In this document: one piece after another, positions 7,806-18,027 of the stretch
How the letters are laid out: the number at the start of each line of letters is the position of its first letter
Numbering within the stretch: the first letter of the stretch is position 1
Source: Defluviitaleaceae bacterium
GTDB taxonomy: Bacteria > Bacillota > Clostridia > Lachnospirales > WQUN01
Direction of reading: 5' to 3'
Assembly (NCBI GenBank): GCA_009780585.1
Contig: WQZS01000001.1
Span: 1 to 64,000, forward strand
Length of the DNA: 64,000 bases
Made by a program: the position numbers and the translations under genes
The notes under the pieces: generated by a model
The model's input: the letters and a program-made list of their open reading frames with translations, nothing else
Database searches by the model: none
Told to the model about the DNA's origin: nothing

Positions 7806-10457
7806 ATGAAGACTGCGGTTTACACATACCATACGAACCGTGCGGACGCTCCCTATCAGGTTATCGAACCGGGAAAAACGTTTTCCATCCAAAACCCCGG
7901 CGTACCCGGCGGCGCGTTTATCGAATCGGTTGAATTGACGTTTACGAGGAATCCCGGCGCGTTTTCGCTGGGGTTTTTTAATGCGAAGGATGAACTGCGC
8001 TATATCGAAGCGAGTGAAAGCAAAATCGCGGTCAACGATTTCATTTCCATGCACAACATCCATTTACGCTTAAAAAATATGAACCCGATGGCCATACACA
8101 TCGCCAGAGCGGTCATCACCTTCCGCGAGGCGGCCGAAAACGAGGTTGAATACGCGACACCCCCCTATACGTGGGGGAACGTCGTCATCGGCGGCGGGGG
8201 CGGCTTCATCCCCTACGTCGTGTACAGCCCGATCGAACAAGGGCTCACTTACCTCGGCACCGATATGGGCGGGATGTACCGCAAAGGGCCAAGCGATACC
8301 CAATACGTTCAGCTTTCCAACTGGCAGCAGGGCGTGGACTTGCAAGGGGTGGAATCGATCGCGCCTTGTCCGGTAAACAAAGGGCGCGTATACGCGGCGA
8401 TGGGTACATATGCCCGCAACACCTGCATGATCGCCCGTTCGGATGACTACGGCAAGACGTGGATACAAATGGTTCAAATGCCGTTTTATATGGGTGCCAA
8501 TATGGCGGGGCGGGGTGCGGGGCCGCGGCTCGCGGTCAATCCTTCGAACGCGAACCAGGTCTTCTTCGGTTCGCGGGGCAAGCCCCCTCCGCTTAGGCGT
8601 GAAGTTCCCGCGCACCTCCGCACGGATACGCAGAAGGGTAACGAAGCGGCGTACGGCCTTTACCGTTCAAACAACGCGGGGCTAACGTGGAAGCAAATCC
8701 TACCCTTACCCAAGGATACCGGATCAAACGGGATCGTTTGGACTGCCTTCGACGTTGAAAACAACCGCATGTTCATCGGTATGCACCGCACGCACGAAAA
8801 CGCGCCGTCCATTTTTTATTCAACCGACAACGGCGATTCGTGGCTGCCCGTCCCCGACCAACCCACCGCCAAGAACGCCTACCTTAACGAGGACGGCACG
8901 GTCGCGGCGCACCGCAATACGATTGCCCCCCTTAACGGCATCATCGCGGGCGGATATTTGATCATTAATTACACCACGCACATCGGCCCGTACAACGGCG
9001 GTTCGCGCGGGGCGGTATATAAAATGAATTTGAGGGATTTTTCGTGGCGGGAAATTTCGCCGAGTCCCTTCGCCATCGGCGGCCACAAACCGGGCGGCGA
9101 ACGTGTGGAGGGCTTCGGCGGATTGACGGTATGCGCAAGCAACCCGAACGTCATCATGACCGCAACCGCCAACCTGTGGGAGCCCGACGAGCAAATCCTG
9201 CGCACGACCGACGGCGGCGAAACATGGCTGCCCATGTGGGAAGTGAACGAGGACAACACCGTCCGTACGAATAAATATAACGATATCGTATACAAGGACA
9301 AGGTAACTTGGCTGGATTGGGGGAGGCCGGACCGCCAAGGCACCTACGCCGCAAGCGACCAATCCCCGAAGCTGGGTTGGATGATTTACGCGTTGGCTAT
9401 CGATCCGTTTAACCCCGATTCCTTCCTGTACGCCACGGGCGCGACCGTTTACGGTTCGGATAATCTGACCAATTTTGATAAAGGGTTAAAAATCGATATC
9501 GATGTAAGGGCGGACGGCGTGGAGCAATGCGCCATCCTCGGCTTGATATCCCCCACCGAGGGCGCGCATTTGATCAGCGGCGTGGGCGACATCAGCGGCT
9601 TCGTACACCACGATTTTGCCAAATCGCATAAAATGATCTTCCCCCGTGACGAAAACGGCGAACCCATACACAGGCAATACCGTACGCTCGATTACGCGGG
9701 TAATAACCCGAAGGTGATCGCCGCTTATTCCTGCGACCATCCGCGCGGCTCGCACCTTATCCTTTCACGCGATGGCGGCGATACGTGGGAGGCCCTGCCC
9801 GCCCCTACCGAAGCCCCGGCGCATGTGGATTTCGCGTCCGTCGCGTTATGCGCCGACGGTAAAACCCTTTTATTCGCACGGGGAATGGAAAGCGACCCTG
9901 CTTGGTACTTTGATATCGGCAACTTCGGCACAAATTGGACCGAAGTTAAAGGACCCGAATGCCTTAACGGCAGCGCACGATTTGCTTCCGACCGCGTTAA
10001 TCCCAACGCGCTGTACGCGTACAAGGACAGGAAAACCTACAAGAGCGAAGACGACGGTAAATCCTTTTTCATCGTTAACGAAGGTACCGGCGACATGCCC
10101 GAAGCGGCGACCCCAAAGGCCGTACCCTTCCGCGAAGGGTGTATCCGCCTGGCGGGCGGGGAAGCAGGTTTGTGGTATTCCGGCGACGGCGGTAAAACGT
10201 ACCGTCAAATAAGCAATCAAATAATTACTTCTGTCGCTTCCGGCAAGGACGGTATGATTTTCGCGCAGGGTACCTTTGACGGGATATGGGGTATCTACGC
10301 CTCCTGCGACGACGGGGTTACTTTTAATAGGATCAACGACGACATACACCAGTTCGCCAATGTCAAGCCTTATATTTTAGAGGCCGATATGCGGGTGTAT
10401 GGGCGCGTATACTTGGCGGTAGACGGCGGCGGTATCGTGATGGGGAATCCGGCATGA
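7806..10457 (+). CDS. GH74-type glycosidase (xyloglucanase-like), apparently cytoplasmic
   Basis: The 883-residue protein matches glycoside hydrolase family 74, twin seven-bladed propellers that cleave xyloglucan and related beta-1,4-glucans. Signature blocks include WGNVVIGGGGGFIPYVVYSP, LTYLGTDMGGMYRKG (containing the family's first catalytic Asp), GVESIAPCPVNKGRVYAAMGTY and NMAGRGAGPRLAVNPSN. It also carries many Asp-box/BNR motifs (SDDYGKTW, SNNAGLTW, STDNGDSW, TTDGGETW, SRDGGDTW). About 100 residues precede the first propeller. The ATG at 7806 follows GAAGGATGG, so it is preferred over the ATG at 7797. No signal peptide or membrane anchor is visible, which is unusual for GH74. The next gene overlaps by 4 bases. 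Confidence 0.8.
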   Translation: MKTAVYTYHTNRADAPYQVIEPGKTFSIQNPGVPGGAFIESVELTFTRNPGAFSLGFFNAKDELRYIEASESKIAVNDFISMHNIHLRLKNMNPMAIHIARAVITFREAAENEVEYATPPYTWGNVVIGGGGGFIPYVVYSPIEQGLTYLGTDMGGMYRKGPSDTQYVQLSNWQQGVDLQGVESIAPCPVNKGRVYAAMGTYARNTCMIARSDDYGKTWIQMVQMPFYMGANMAGRGAGPRLAVNPSNANQVFFGSRGKPPPLRREVPAHLRTDTQKGNEAAYGLYRSNNAGLTWKQILPLPKDTGSNGIVWTAFDVENNRMFIGMHRTHENAPSIFYSTDNGDSWLPVPDQPTAKNAYLNEDGTVAAHRNTIAPLNGIIAGGYLIINYTTHIGPYNGGSRGAVYKMNLRDFSWREISPSPFAIGGHKPGGERVEGFGGLTVCASNPNVIMTATANLWEPDEQILRTTDGGETWLPMWEVNEDNTVRTNKYNDIVYKDKVTWLDWGRPDRQGTYAASDQSPKLGWMIYALAIDPFNPDSFLYATGATVYGSDNLTNFDKGLKIDIDVRADGVEQCAILGLISPTEGAHLISGVGDISGFVHHDFAKSHKMIFPRDENGEPIHRQYRTLDYAGNNPKVIAAYSCDHPRGSHLILSRDGGDTWEALPAPTEAPAHVDFASVALCADGKTLLFARGMESDPAWYFDIGNFGTNWTEVKGPECLNGSARFASDRVNPNALYAYKDRKTYKSEDDGKSFFIVNEGTGDMPEAATPKAVPFREGCIRLAGGEAGLWYSGDGGKTYRQISNQIITSVASGKDGMIFAQGTFDGIWGIYASCDDGVTFNRINDDIHQFANVKPYILEADMRVYGRVYLAVDGGGIVMGNPA
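9921..9947. repeat. Possible sixth copy of the 27-base palindrome family (imperfect, within the GH74 gene)
   Basis: The 27 bases start AACTTCGG and end CCGAAGTT with centre CACAA-A-TTGGA; 11 of 13 arm positions pair. Length, ends and central A/T match the other copies, but the site lies in a propeller blade (NFGTNWTEV), so chance is possible. Confidence 0.4.
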
Positions 10458-11476
10458 CCCTTAAAGCCGCTATCGTCGGCTTGGGCGGCGTATATCCCAT
10501 GCATTCCAATTCCCTTGCGGCTATCGGCGTACCCGTCGCCGCCGTATGCGACAAAGTACCCGAACGCGCCGAGGAAGCCGCGCGGCGCACGGGCGCACGG
10601 GCTTTTACGGACTACGGGGAAATGTTGGCCGCCGGAGGCTTCGAAGTATTGCACATTTGCCTGCCGCATTATTTACACGCGCCCATAGCCATCGAGGCTA
10701 TGCGGGCGGGATATCATGTATTATGCGAAAAACCCATGGCAACGGCGGTATCCGACGCGGAGGTTATGGTCAAAACGGCGGCGGAATGTGAAAAAACCCT
10801 GGGCGTCATTTTCCAAAACCGTTATAACCCCGGCTCACGTTTGATCAAGGAAGCGATCGATTCGGGTGCCTTGGGGACGGTAACGGGCGGTTGGCTGCGC
10901 GTTACGTGGCACAGGGGCGCGGATTATTATAAAAACAGCGATTGGCGTGGTAAGTGGGCCACCGAGGGCGGCGGCGTTCTGATCAACCAATCGATCCATA
11001 CCTTCGACTTAATGAATTACTTTTTGGGTACACCCCATCACTTGAACGCAAGCATCGCCAACCGCGCACACCCCGAAATCGAGGTAGAGGACATGGCGGA
11101 AGGTGTTATTTTCTACGGACGGGACGGAAATATCCCCGTTTCCTTTTACGTGAATACGTACCACCCCTACGACGCGCCTGTCGGGTTGGAAATCGTGGGG
11201 ACAAAGGGACACGCGGTGTTGATCGGCGAGGACGTTGAAATAAAATATGCCGACGGGACTACCCGCGCCGTCGGGGCCGACACCGACGCGCAAAAGAGAT
11301 TCGGCATCAAGGATTATTGGGGCGTGTCGCACGTCAAGCAAATCGCGGCGTTTTACGAATCGCTGCGCAAGGGCGAACCGCCCGAAATCACGGGCGCATC
11401 GGCTTTGGCAACCCAGCGGTTGATTAACGGGATATACGACGCGGCGCGAAAAATAAATGAGGAGCGGCTACCATGA
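10454..11476 (+). CDS. Gfo/Idh/MocA family oxidoreductase
   Basis: This is an NAD(P)-dependent dehydrogenase of the Gfo/Idh/MocA family, usually acting on sugars, inositols or sugar acids. The 340 residues begin with a Rossmann fold: AAIVGLGGVYPMHSNSL nucleotide loop, then a D at the end of strand 2 (VCDKVPERAEE). The family signature CEKPMATAVSDAEVM carries the catalytic Lys of the E-K-P motif at about residue 95. The C-terminal beta-sheet domain has GGGVLINQSIHTFDLMNYFLG with the His/Asp pair. Its ATG overlaps the GH74 stop by 4 bases and its own stop overlaps the receiver gene by 4, so all three are translationally coupled. A role in processing the sugar released by the upstream glycosidase is inferred. 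Confidence 0.85.
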   Translation: MTLKAAIVGLGGVYPMHSNSLAAIGVPVAAVCDKVPERAEEAARRTGARAFTDYGEMLAAGGFEVLHICLPHYLHAPIAIEAMRAGYHVLCEKPMATAVSDAEVMVKTAAECEKTLGVIFQNRYNPGSRLIKEAIDSGALGTVTGGWLRVTWHRGADYYKNSDWRGKWATEGGGVLINQSIHTFDLMNYFLGTPHHLNASIANRAHPEIEVEDMAEGVIFYGRDGNIPVSFYVNTYHPYDAPVGLEIVGTKGHAVLIGEDVEIKYADGTTRAVGADTDAQKRFGIKDYWGVSHVKQIAAFYESLRKGEPPEITGASALATQRLINGIYDAARKINEERLP

Positions 11477-12297
11477 ACATTGACGATTATATTATCTATG
11501 ACTTCGACATGGCGGCGTTGGTTAAACTGACCGATTTAAACGTACGCAAGCTGGCCGATACAGCCGAAGGCTTGACGGTCGGTGGATATTTTAACCTGTT
11601 ATCAAAATTTTTAAGCATCGCGCCCGCGTTTTCCGAAGCGATCAAGCACTTTGCCGAAAATGAGTCGGATATGGGGGATTGGAAAAAGATAGAAGCCATG
11701 CTCGCCCTGCTTACGGAACTGGGCTGCGACCGCTTTGCGGAAGATTTGTTTGCGATCAGCAACGCGCGGGGGAAAGGGGATTTTCGGCTCGCCGCGTTCC
11801 TTTCGGGTAAGTTTAAAGGTTTCGGCGAATTTAATAAGGGCATCGCCGCGGCATTGTTGGATGAAAAATCGGATGAAACCATTGATACGAACGCGAGTTT
11901 GGCTTCCTGTGTCAAGGAAATTATCGCCAATGCCAAGCCGTTGATCCTCGCCGTTGACGATTCCCCCGCTATATTGGAAGCGGTAGCGGCGGTTTTGAAC
12001 GAGACATATAAGGTATTTAAGCTGCCCAAACCCATGATGCTGGAGAAAATATTAACGCAAATGACCCCGCAATTATTCCTGTTGGATTACCATATGCCCG
12101 AACGCAACGGGTTTGAATGTATAACAATTATCCGAAGCACCGAAGGGTGTTACGATACGCCGATCATTTTTCTCACGTCGGAAGGGACCATCGACAATGT
12201 TTCGGCGGCGGTCGCGCTGGGTGCCTGCGATTTTATCGTCAAACCCTTTAACCCCGAGCAATTAAAGGAAAAGGTAGCCAAGCATATCAAAAATTAA
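11473..12297 (+). CDS. Receiver-domain response regulator with a helical N-terminal region
   Basis: The 274-residue protein has an unrecognised helical region (about residues 1-150) followed by a C-terminal REC domain. The REC domain shows the acidic pair in LILAVDDSPAILEAV, the phosphoacceptor Asp at about residue 205 in LFLLDYHMPERNG, a Thr in IIFLTSEG and the Lys in DFIVKPFNPEQL. No DNA-binding output domain is present, so it probably signals through protein contacts or as a phosphate carrier. It starts inside the oxidoreductase stop (ATGA) and converges, with a 4-base overlap, on the hybrid kinase gene. The kinase is the likely partner by proximity only. Confidence 0.8.
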   Translation: MNIDDYIIYDFDMAALVKLTDLNVRKLADTAEGLTVGGYFNLLSKFLSIAPAFSEAIKHFAENESDMGDWKKIEAMLALLTELGCDRFAEDLFAISNARGKGDFRLAAFLSGKFKGFGEFNKGIAAALLDEKSDETIDTNASLASCVKEIIANAKPLILAVDDSPAILEAVAAVLNETYKVFKLPKPMMLEKILTQMTPQLFLLDYHMPERNGFECITIIRSTEGCYDTPIIFLTSEGTIDNVSAAVALGACDFIVKPFNPEQLKEKVAKHIKN

Positions 12298-15200
12298 CGC
12301 GGGGAAAGCCGCTCGATTATTTCATCGATGTTGAACTGTTGCACGTTCTCCCATAACCACGGCACGATTTCGCCGTTGGTTTCGTATTCGTTAGCTTCCA
12401 GTTGCCGAATAGCGGCTTCCACCGTTTCCATGTCATAGATTTTGCAAGATTCATATATCGTCGCTAAGATGGCCGGATCCGGCTCGTACAAAGTGGGCTT
12501 TGCCGTTTGCGCAGCCAGCTTTCCGAACATCGCGTCCAAATCAAACAATAATTTGTCGAGAGCGGTTAAAAATTCGGGGTTTTTTTCATTTATGTATGGA
12601 AAATCCCCTTCCTTCGCCGCGTGTTCCAATCCTTCCGCCATGTCGCCCACAATATTTGCGCCGATGCTTCGGCTTGACCCTTTTATGCCGTGGACGGTGA
12701 CGGCGTAGCCGGACAGCTCCGCTTCATGTACGGTTTTAACGACGGGAAGCAACCCGCGTGTGTTGGCGGCGTACGAACGCAGGACTTGCAAATACGCTTC
12801 ACCGTCCCCGCCGAATTGATCAACGCTTTTCTTTATATCGATTCCGTCGATAGTAAAATCCAAAACGGGGGAACGTGCGTTAACGGCGATTTTTTCGTGT
12901 TCAATATTTTTATCCCGCACCCATTTATGGATGACCGCGTCCAACCGCGCAAGGTCGATGGGCTTCGAAAGGAAATCTTGGAAACCTTTCGATAAAAACA
13001 TCTTGTCGTTACCGGCGATGGTGTTGGCAGTTAAAACGATGATCGGAATGTTTGTCGCATACTCCGTACCGATTGCGCGGATGCGTTCGGTGGTTTCGAT
13101 ACCGTCCATGCCGGGCATCATATGGTCCATAAAAACAGCGTTGTATACCACGCCCTCCGTCAGCAGGGCATCAATGGCTTGCTGTCCGCCGGATGCCGTA
13201 TCGATTTGCATCCCGTAGGGCTTCATCATACCCTTTGCCACATCCAAATTGGTAGCGTTGTCATCCACCACCAGCACGCGCGCGTACGGAAGTTGAATAC
13301 GCGCGGTTTTTGCGTTCCCGCTCCGCTTGCGGTTGGTGAACCGGAGGTTTCTTAAATTTTCAGCGGTTTCCGCGCCGATAGGTGTATCGGATACAAAACC
13401 CTGCTTGATTTTAAGGGTAAAAGTGCTCCCCTTACCGTATTCACTTTCCACCGATATGGAGCCGTTCATAAGTTCCACCAGCTTTTGGACGATGGGCAAC
13501 CCAAGGCCCGTACCTTCTATATTGTGGTTTACCGCTGTGTCCATTTGGGTATAGTCGGCGAAAAGATTGGCGATGTCCTCCTTTTTGATACCGATACCGG
13601 AATCCTTAACCCAAGCCATGAGGAAAACCGTGTCCCCATCCCTTATATAATCCATGCCCAATTCCACGGTCCCTTGTTTCGTGTATTTGAAAGCGTTGGA
13701 TAACAGATTGCTCAATACTTGCTTGACACGCAGCTCGTCGCCGTAAAGCCGCGCGGGTAAATCATCGGGAACGTTTATGACAAACACGATAGGCTTGTCA
13801 CCGATACGCAGGATATTGTTGGTGACCGTGTCGTTGATTAGGTTGGGCATTTCGTATATACCTTCCACCAGCTCAAACCGTCCGGCTTCGATCTTTGAAA
13901 TATCCAATATTTCATTTACCAGGTTTAATAAGGTTTCCCCCGCGCTGTATATCTTTTCGAGGTTGGCTTCGATATCGGTATCGCTGTCCTCCAGCGCCAA
14001 TTCGGACAGGCCGATGATGGCATTAAGCGGGGTGCGCATTTCGTGGCTCATGTTGGCCAGGAAATGGCTCTTCGCGTTGTTTGCCTTTTGAAGGTTAATC
14101 GTCATTTCGTTGCGGTTAATGGCATTGACCAGCATTAAAGCCGCCGAGGTTAATATCCCTACATCGCTTTCCGTGTAGTAACGTTCCTTGATACAATCAT
14201 CCACGCAGAATACACCCCAAAACTGCCCGCGGTAAAATAGGGGTATGGTGATCGTGGAGGTAATGCCAAGGGGGGATAACAATTCCCGGTCCTCCCGCGG
14301 CAGGTTTGCCACGGGGCTGTTGATACATTCGCCGCGTAGTAACAATTCTTTCCAGCGTTCGCTGTAGGGTACCGCTGTACCGATTTTTATCGGAGGCGCG
14401 TTTTGGCCGTCTTCGGACAGCCATTTATACTTAAGGACAAAATGCAGGGTATCGTTGATCGTTTCGTTCGGCCAAATTTGTACGCAGTCCGCTTCCAAAT
14501 ACCGCCCGATCAACTCCATGCCTTCGATCAGCTTTTCCTCAAACTTTTCCTCGTTTGCCGCCGCCAGGAGGAGCATCGCGACGCGGTTCATCGTGTTTAA
14601 CAGGTTGTCCCGTTTTTCAATAACGCCCAACATACGTTTTTGCTCGCGCAAATCCCGGGTATAGCCCGCGATGATATAGTCATTCCCGTATTCCAAGCGG
14701 ACGAGCGTAACCTCCGACGGTACGGGTTCGCCGTCCGCCGTTTGGAAGAGGAACTCCGTAACGCATCTGCCGTGTTCGTACGCCTCTTCGACAAACCTTT
14801 GCCCGACGGTTATCGAATGGCTGCCGTCCGGCTGGTATTCGGGGTAGATTTCAAAATACCGCTCCATAAATTCCTGCTTGGAATTGAACTTAAACAGCGT
14901 TACCGATTCCTCGTTACACTCAAACAATTCGTATTTTTCGTTATTTATCCTTTTGATCAAACGACATGCCAACGGGGTCGCGTTAAGTAACAGGCTGGCC
15001 CGTTCATGTTCCTCATTGATGATTTGCGCTTGCATTTGAATCTTTACAAAGGGCCGCACGGCGAAAGCCGAAACGAAAACCGAAACCAACACGCCGATGG
15101 CGAGGAAGATAACGGACGCGTACAAAAGCGAATCCCACACGTTTTGCAAAGGGCTTTCGTTGAAGGGAGCGGCTACGCCGATATGCCAGCCCACGTTGGT

Positions 15201-15875
15201 ACTGGACACCGTTTTTTCAACGATCAGGTATTCCCGCTCGTCGAAGCGGAACGCTTCTTGCTCCAGCACCCGATCGGTGCGGACGTTGGCGATGATGGTG
15301 CCGTTTTCGTCCGTGATAAAGATGCTCCCCGTATGCCATAAACGGAAATCGGCGATCAAATCGGAAAAGGTCAACGCCGGAATGGTCGCCGCCAACACAA
15401 ACGTACTACCCATCGGCACAAAGACATGGATCACGAAATGGTCGTGCCCATCATCGAAGTGCGCGGTCGAAATGTCCACTTCGCCGGTAAGGGCCTTTTG
15501 CAAATACACGCTGTTTTCATACCCCGCGGCGGTGCATACCGACACGCCGTAATCGGCGAAAATTCCATAACGGCTCAGCACCGTAAGGGATAAAAATTCC
15601 GGATATTCAACCAAAAAATCCGCCATCATGCCTGTCATGGCATCGGCGGATTCTTCTTTATACAATTGCGCGGCGATATTAGCGGCATTGGTCCGCAGCA
15701 GCTCAATTTTGGTGGAAACCAGGCTGTCCGCAATGTCCAACGCCAGCGTCAATTCATTTTGTATGACCTCGGTCATATTACGCCGCGTAAAGGTCACGCT
15801 TAATATAAAACTCGCCGCCGTAAAGGCGAACACGATCGCCATGATCAGCATTGCCGCTTTCATCCGCATGGTCAT
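12294..15875 (-). CDS. Hybrid sensor histidine kinase (Cache-PAS-GAF-HisKA-HATPase-REC-HPt)
   Basis: This is a 1193-residue membrane sensor kinase with an internal phosphorelay. TM1 spans about 7-29; a double-Cache-like extracytoplasmic domain follows to about 240; TM2 is LYASVIFLAIGVLVSVFVSA. A PAS region (about 295-410) and a GAF domain (about 435-590) come next. HisKA has SHEMRTPLNAIIGLSELAL with His near 611. The HATPase shows NLLSNAFKYTKQG, DSGIGIKKEDI and GTGLGLPIV. REC has VLVVDDNATN and phosphoacceptor Asp near 917 (FMDHMMPGMDG). A C-terminal HPt has His near 1062 (VTVHGIKGSSRSIGA). The ATG follows AAAGGGGCGG. The ligand is unknown; the sugar-gene neighbourhood suggests a carbohydrate or gut metabolite. 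Confidence 0.9.
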   Translation of the reverse strand: MTMRMKAAMLIMAIVFAFTAASFILSVTFTRRNMTEVIQNELTLALDIADSLVSTKIELLRTNAANIAAQLYKEESADAMTGMMADFLVEYPEFLSLTVLSRYGIFADYGVSVCTAAGYENSVYLQKALTGEVDISTAHFDDGHDHFVIHVFVPMGSTFVLAATIPALTFSDLIADFRLWHTGSIFITDENGTIIANVRTDRVLEQEAFRFDEREYLIVEKTVSSTNVGWHIGVAAPFNESPLQNVWDSLLYASVIFLAIGVLVSVFVSAFAVRPFVKIQMQAQIINEEHERASLLLNATPLACRLIKRINNEKYELFECNEESVTLFKFNSKQEFMERYFEIYPEYQPDGSHSITVGQRFVEEAYEHGRCVTEFLFQTADGEPVPSEVTLVRLEYGNDYIIAGYTRDLREQKRMLGVIEKRDNLLNTMNRVAMLLLAAANEEKFEEKLIEGMELIGRYLEADCVQIWPNETINDTLHFVLKYKWLSEDGQNAPPIKIGTAVPYSERWKELLLRGECINSPVANLPREDRELLSPLGITSTITIPLFYRGQFWGVFCVDDCIKERYYTESDVGILTSAALMLVNAINRNEMTINLQKANNAKSHFLANMSHEMRTPLNAIIGLSELALEDSDTDIEANLEKIYSAGETLLNLVNEILDISKIEAGRFELVEGIYEMPNLINDTVTNNILRIGDKPIVFVINVPDDLPARLYGDELRVKQVLSNLLSNAFKYTKQGTVELGMDYIRDGDTVFLMAWVKDSGIGIKKEDIANLFADYTQMDTAVNHNIEGTGLGLPIVQKLVELMNGSISVESEYGKGSTFTLKIKQGFVSDTPIGAETAENLRNLRFTNRKRSGNAKTARIQLPYARVLVVDDNATNLDVAKGMMKPYGMQIDTASGGQQAIDALLTEGVVYNAVFMDHMMPGMDGIETTERIRAIGTEYATNIPIIVLTANTIAGNDKMFLSKGFQDFLSKPIDLARLDAVIHKWVRDKNIEHEKIAVNARSPVLDFTIDGIDIKKSVDQFGGDGEAYLQVLRSYAANTRGLLPVVKTVHEAELSGYAVTVHGIKGSSRSIGANIVGDMAEGLEHAAKEGDFPYINEKNPEFLTALDKLLFDLDAMFGKLAAQTAKPTLYEPDPAILATIYESCKIYDMETVEAAIRQLEANEYETNGEIVPWLWENVQQFNIDEIIERLSPR

Positions 15876-15909
15876 GATTACCGCCCCTTTATGTGAGTAC
15901 CCTTGATTT

Positions 15910-17973
15910 TTATTCCGTTAGGATTAACACCCCGTATTCCGGTAATGGGTGCCGTCCCGCTCCGATAATTTTTCCGGTAATCAAATCACGCATGTCGTAC
16001 GGCAGGGTAAGGGTTTGCTTTTCTTCGGTGTAGTTTATAATGAAGTAATACGTTTTTCCTTCTTTTATCCGAGCCTGCACGCTTACCCCCGGCGGAGCTT
16101 GGATGGGGGGTTGCGTGATGTTTAAAGATTCAACCAAATAGTCCCGGTAAATTTTTGCGAGGAAATCGGCTCCCGTACGCGCGCCGATGAAATACGCCGT
16201 ACCTTTGCCGTAGGTATGCTTAGTGATTGCTGCGCCGTTTGCGTAGAAGTCGGAGGTGTACGTACCCAATACCTCCGCGCCGCACAAGTCGAGGACGGCG
16301 CAATAATCGAAGGCTTCATATTGTTTTCCTTCATATAAAATACCGTTGCGCTGCGAGGGGTAAAGCGTATCCGTTTCGGTGACGGCGATGCCGAAAAGTT
16401 CTTGTAATTTTTGGGGGAATCCCCCCAGGTACATAAGATCGCTTTCGTTGACCAAGCCCGTGATGTAAGTGGCAACCAGCGTACCGCCGTTTTTAACGTA
16501 GGCTTGTAATTCGCCCATCATTTTCTCTGTCATCATGTACTGCATGGGAATGACGACGATTTTATATCGCGATAAATCCGCGCATTTGTCGGGCGTAATT
16601 ACGTCCACAGAAATGTTCGCATCCCAAAACGCCTTATAGTGGGCGTGGACGGTTTGCTGGTATTTTTTTGAATTACGGGAAAAGCCTTCAGCGTTGTCGA
16701 ACGCCCAAAGATTTTCGGTATCGAACATCACGGCTACTTGCGATATGGTGCGGCTGTGACGGATTTCGCTGACGTTTACCAGCAGTTGGCCGACATCTTC
16801 CACGTCTTTAAACACGCGGTTTTCGGGGGAGTTGTCATGGTCCACTACCGCGCCGTGCAGCTTTTCGGTGGAGCCGCGCGACTTGCGCCATTGGAAGTAC
16901 ATGATGACATCCGCCCCGTGCGCCAAAGACGCCACCGTTGAAAGCGCGTGCATCCCCGGGCGCTTGGCGCGGTTAACGGGCTGCCAATTGACTTGGCTCG
17001 GCGTGGATTCGAGTATCAAAAACGGCGCGTCTTTTAATGTACGGAAGTAATCGTTCATGAACGCCAGCTTGGACGCGGTGTGCGCGGTCGGTTCGTAGTC
17101 GTTGTGCCACGGCGGGTACGCGTCCCACGAAATTACGTCGATTTCCTTGGCGAAGGGCGCGTAATCTAGTCCCGTAAATACCGAAGGCGCGTTAAAATCC
17201 CCCATAAAATTATTCGTTATGGCCACGTCAGGCGTGATTTCGCGTATCGGCGCGATTTCGTGCTTATAAAAATCGATCGTCATATACGTAGTAAAACGCT
17301 TCCAATCCAAATTAAGCCCGTGTATCCACCCCTCGCCGATGTCGCTTGGCGATTCCACCTGGCCGAAATCATTGTACAAATGCGCCCAAAACGCCGCCCA
17401 GTACGCGTCGTTTAAGGCGTCGATCGTGCCGTATTTACCTTCCAGCCACGCGCGGAAGTTCGCTTGGCATAACGCGCAATGACATTCCCCGCTGTATTCG
17501 TTGGAAATATGCCACATGAACAGGGCGGGATGGTCCTTGTACCGCTCGGCCAGCTTGTGGTTGATGATACCGACCTTTTCGCGGTAAACGGGGGAGGAAA
17601 AGCAATGGTTGTGCCGCCCGCCGTGCATCATCTTTTCGCGGCGGTGCGAAGTGCGGGTGACTTCCGGGTATTTTTGCGAAAGCCACGCGGGGCGCGCCGC
17701 CGACGGCGTGGCAAGGATGGCGTTACCACCGATGGAGGCGATGCTGTCCATGATTTTGTCCAGCCACCCGAAGGTGAACTCACCCTCGCGCGGCTCAAGC
17801 GCCGCCCAAGCGAAGATACCCACGCTGAAGGTGTTGGCGTTCACTTGTTTCATAAAGCGGATGTCGTCTTCCAATATGTTCGGGTATTTCAACCATTGGT
17901 CGGGGTTATAATCCCCGCCATGCAGCAGACGTTTTTCATTAGCGTACTTGGGGAAATTATCCGTTGATTTCAT
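15910..17973 (-). CDS. GH42 beta-galactosidase
   Basis: This retaining beta-galactosidase acts on galactosides and arabinogalacto-oligosaccharides. It has 687 residues, normal for GH42. It opens with LLHGGDYNPDQWLKYP and the FAWAALEPREGEFTFGWLD barrel motif. The acid/base Glu is in HISNEYSGECHC (N-E pair), and the adjacent C-x-C-x-x-C is the family metal-binding cysteine cluster. The nucleophile Glu is in LILESTPSQVNW. Trimerisation and small C-terminal beta domains follow (VAVMFDTENLWAF, then LTLPYDMRDLITG). There is no signal peptide, so it is cytoplasmic. The start MKSTDN at 17973 is chosen for GGCGGGG just upstream; an ATG 33 bases earlier has no ribosome site. Confidence 0.92.
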   Translation of the reverse strand: MKSTDNFPKYANEKRLLHGGDYNPDQWLKYPNILEDDIRFMKQVNANTFSVGIFAWAALEPREGEFTFGWLDKIMDSIASIGGNAILATPSAARPAWLSQKYPEVTRTSHRREKMMHGGRHNHCFSSPVYREKVGIINHKLAERYKDHPALFMWHISNEYSGECHCALCQANFRAWLEGKYGTIDALNDAYWAAFWAHLYNDFGQVESPSDIGEGWIHGLNLDWKRFTTYMTIDFYKHEIAPIREITPDVAITNNFMGDFNAPSVFTGLDYAPFAKEIDVISWDAYPPWHNDYEPTAHTASKLAFMNDYFRTLKDAPFLILESTPSQVNWQPVNRAKRPGMHALSTVASLAHGADVIMYFQWRKSRGSTEKLHGAVVDHDNSPENRVFKDVEDVGQLLVNVSEIRHSRTISQVAVMFDTENLWAFDNAEGFSRNSKKYQQTVHAHYKAFWDANISVDVITPDKCADLSRYKIVVIPMQYMMTEKMMGELQAYVKNGGTLVATYITGLVNESDLMYLGGFPQKLQELFGIAVTETDTLYPSQRNGILYEGKQYEAFDYCAVLDLCGAEVLGTYTSDFYANGAAITKHTYGKGTAYFIGARTGADFLAKIYRDYLVESLNITQPPIQAPPGVSVQARIKEGKTYYFIINYTEEKQTLTLPYDMRDLITGKIIGAGRHPLPEYGVLILTE

Positions 17974-18027
17974 CCAACCCCGCCTTAATATGTATTTTTG
18001 TTTCAAAATAATATCATATTACCCTTA

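Noticed and set aside
7713..8063. 117-codon N-terminal extension of the topoisomerase gene
   Set aside because: It runs antisense to the GH74 start, has no family similarity, and the TTG at 7712 has an AAAGGGAGA site.
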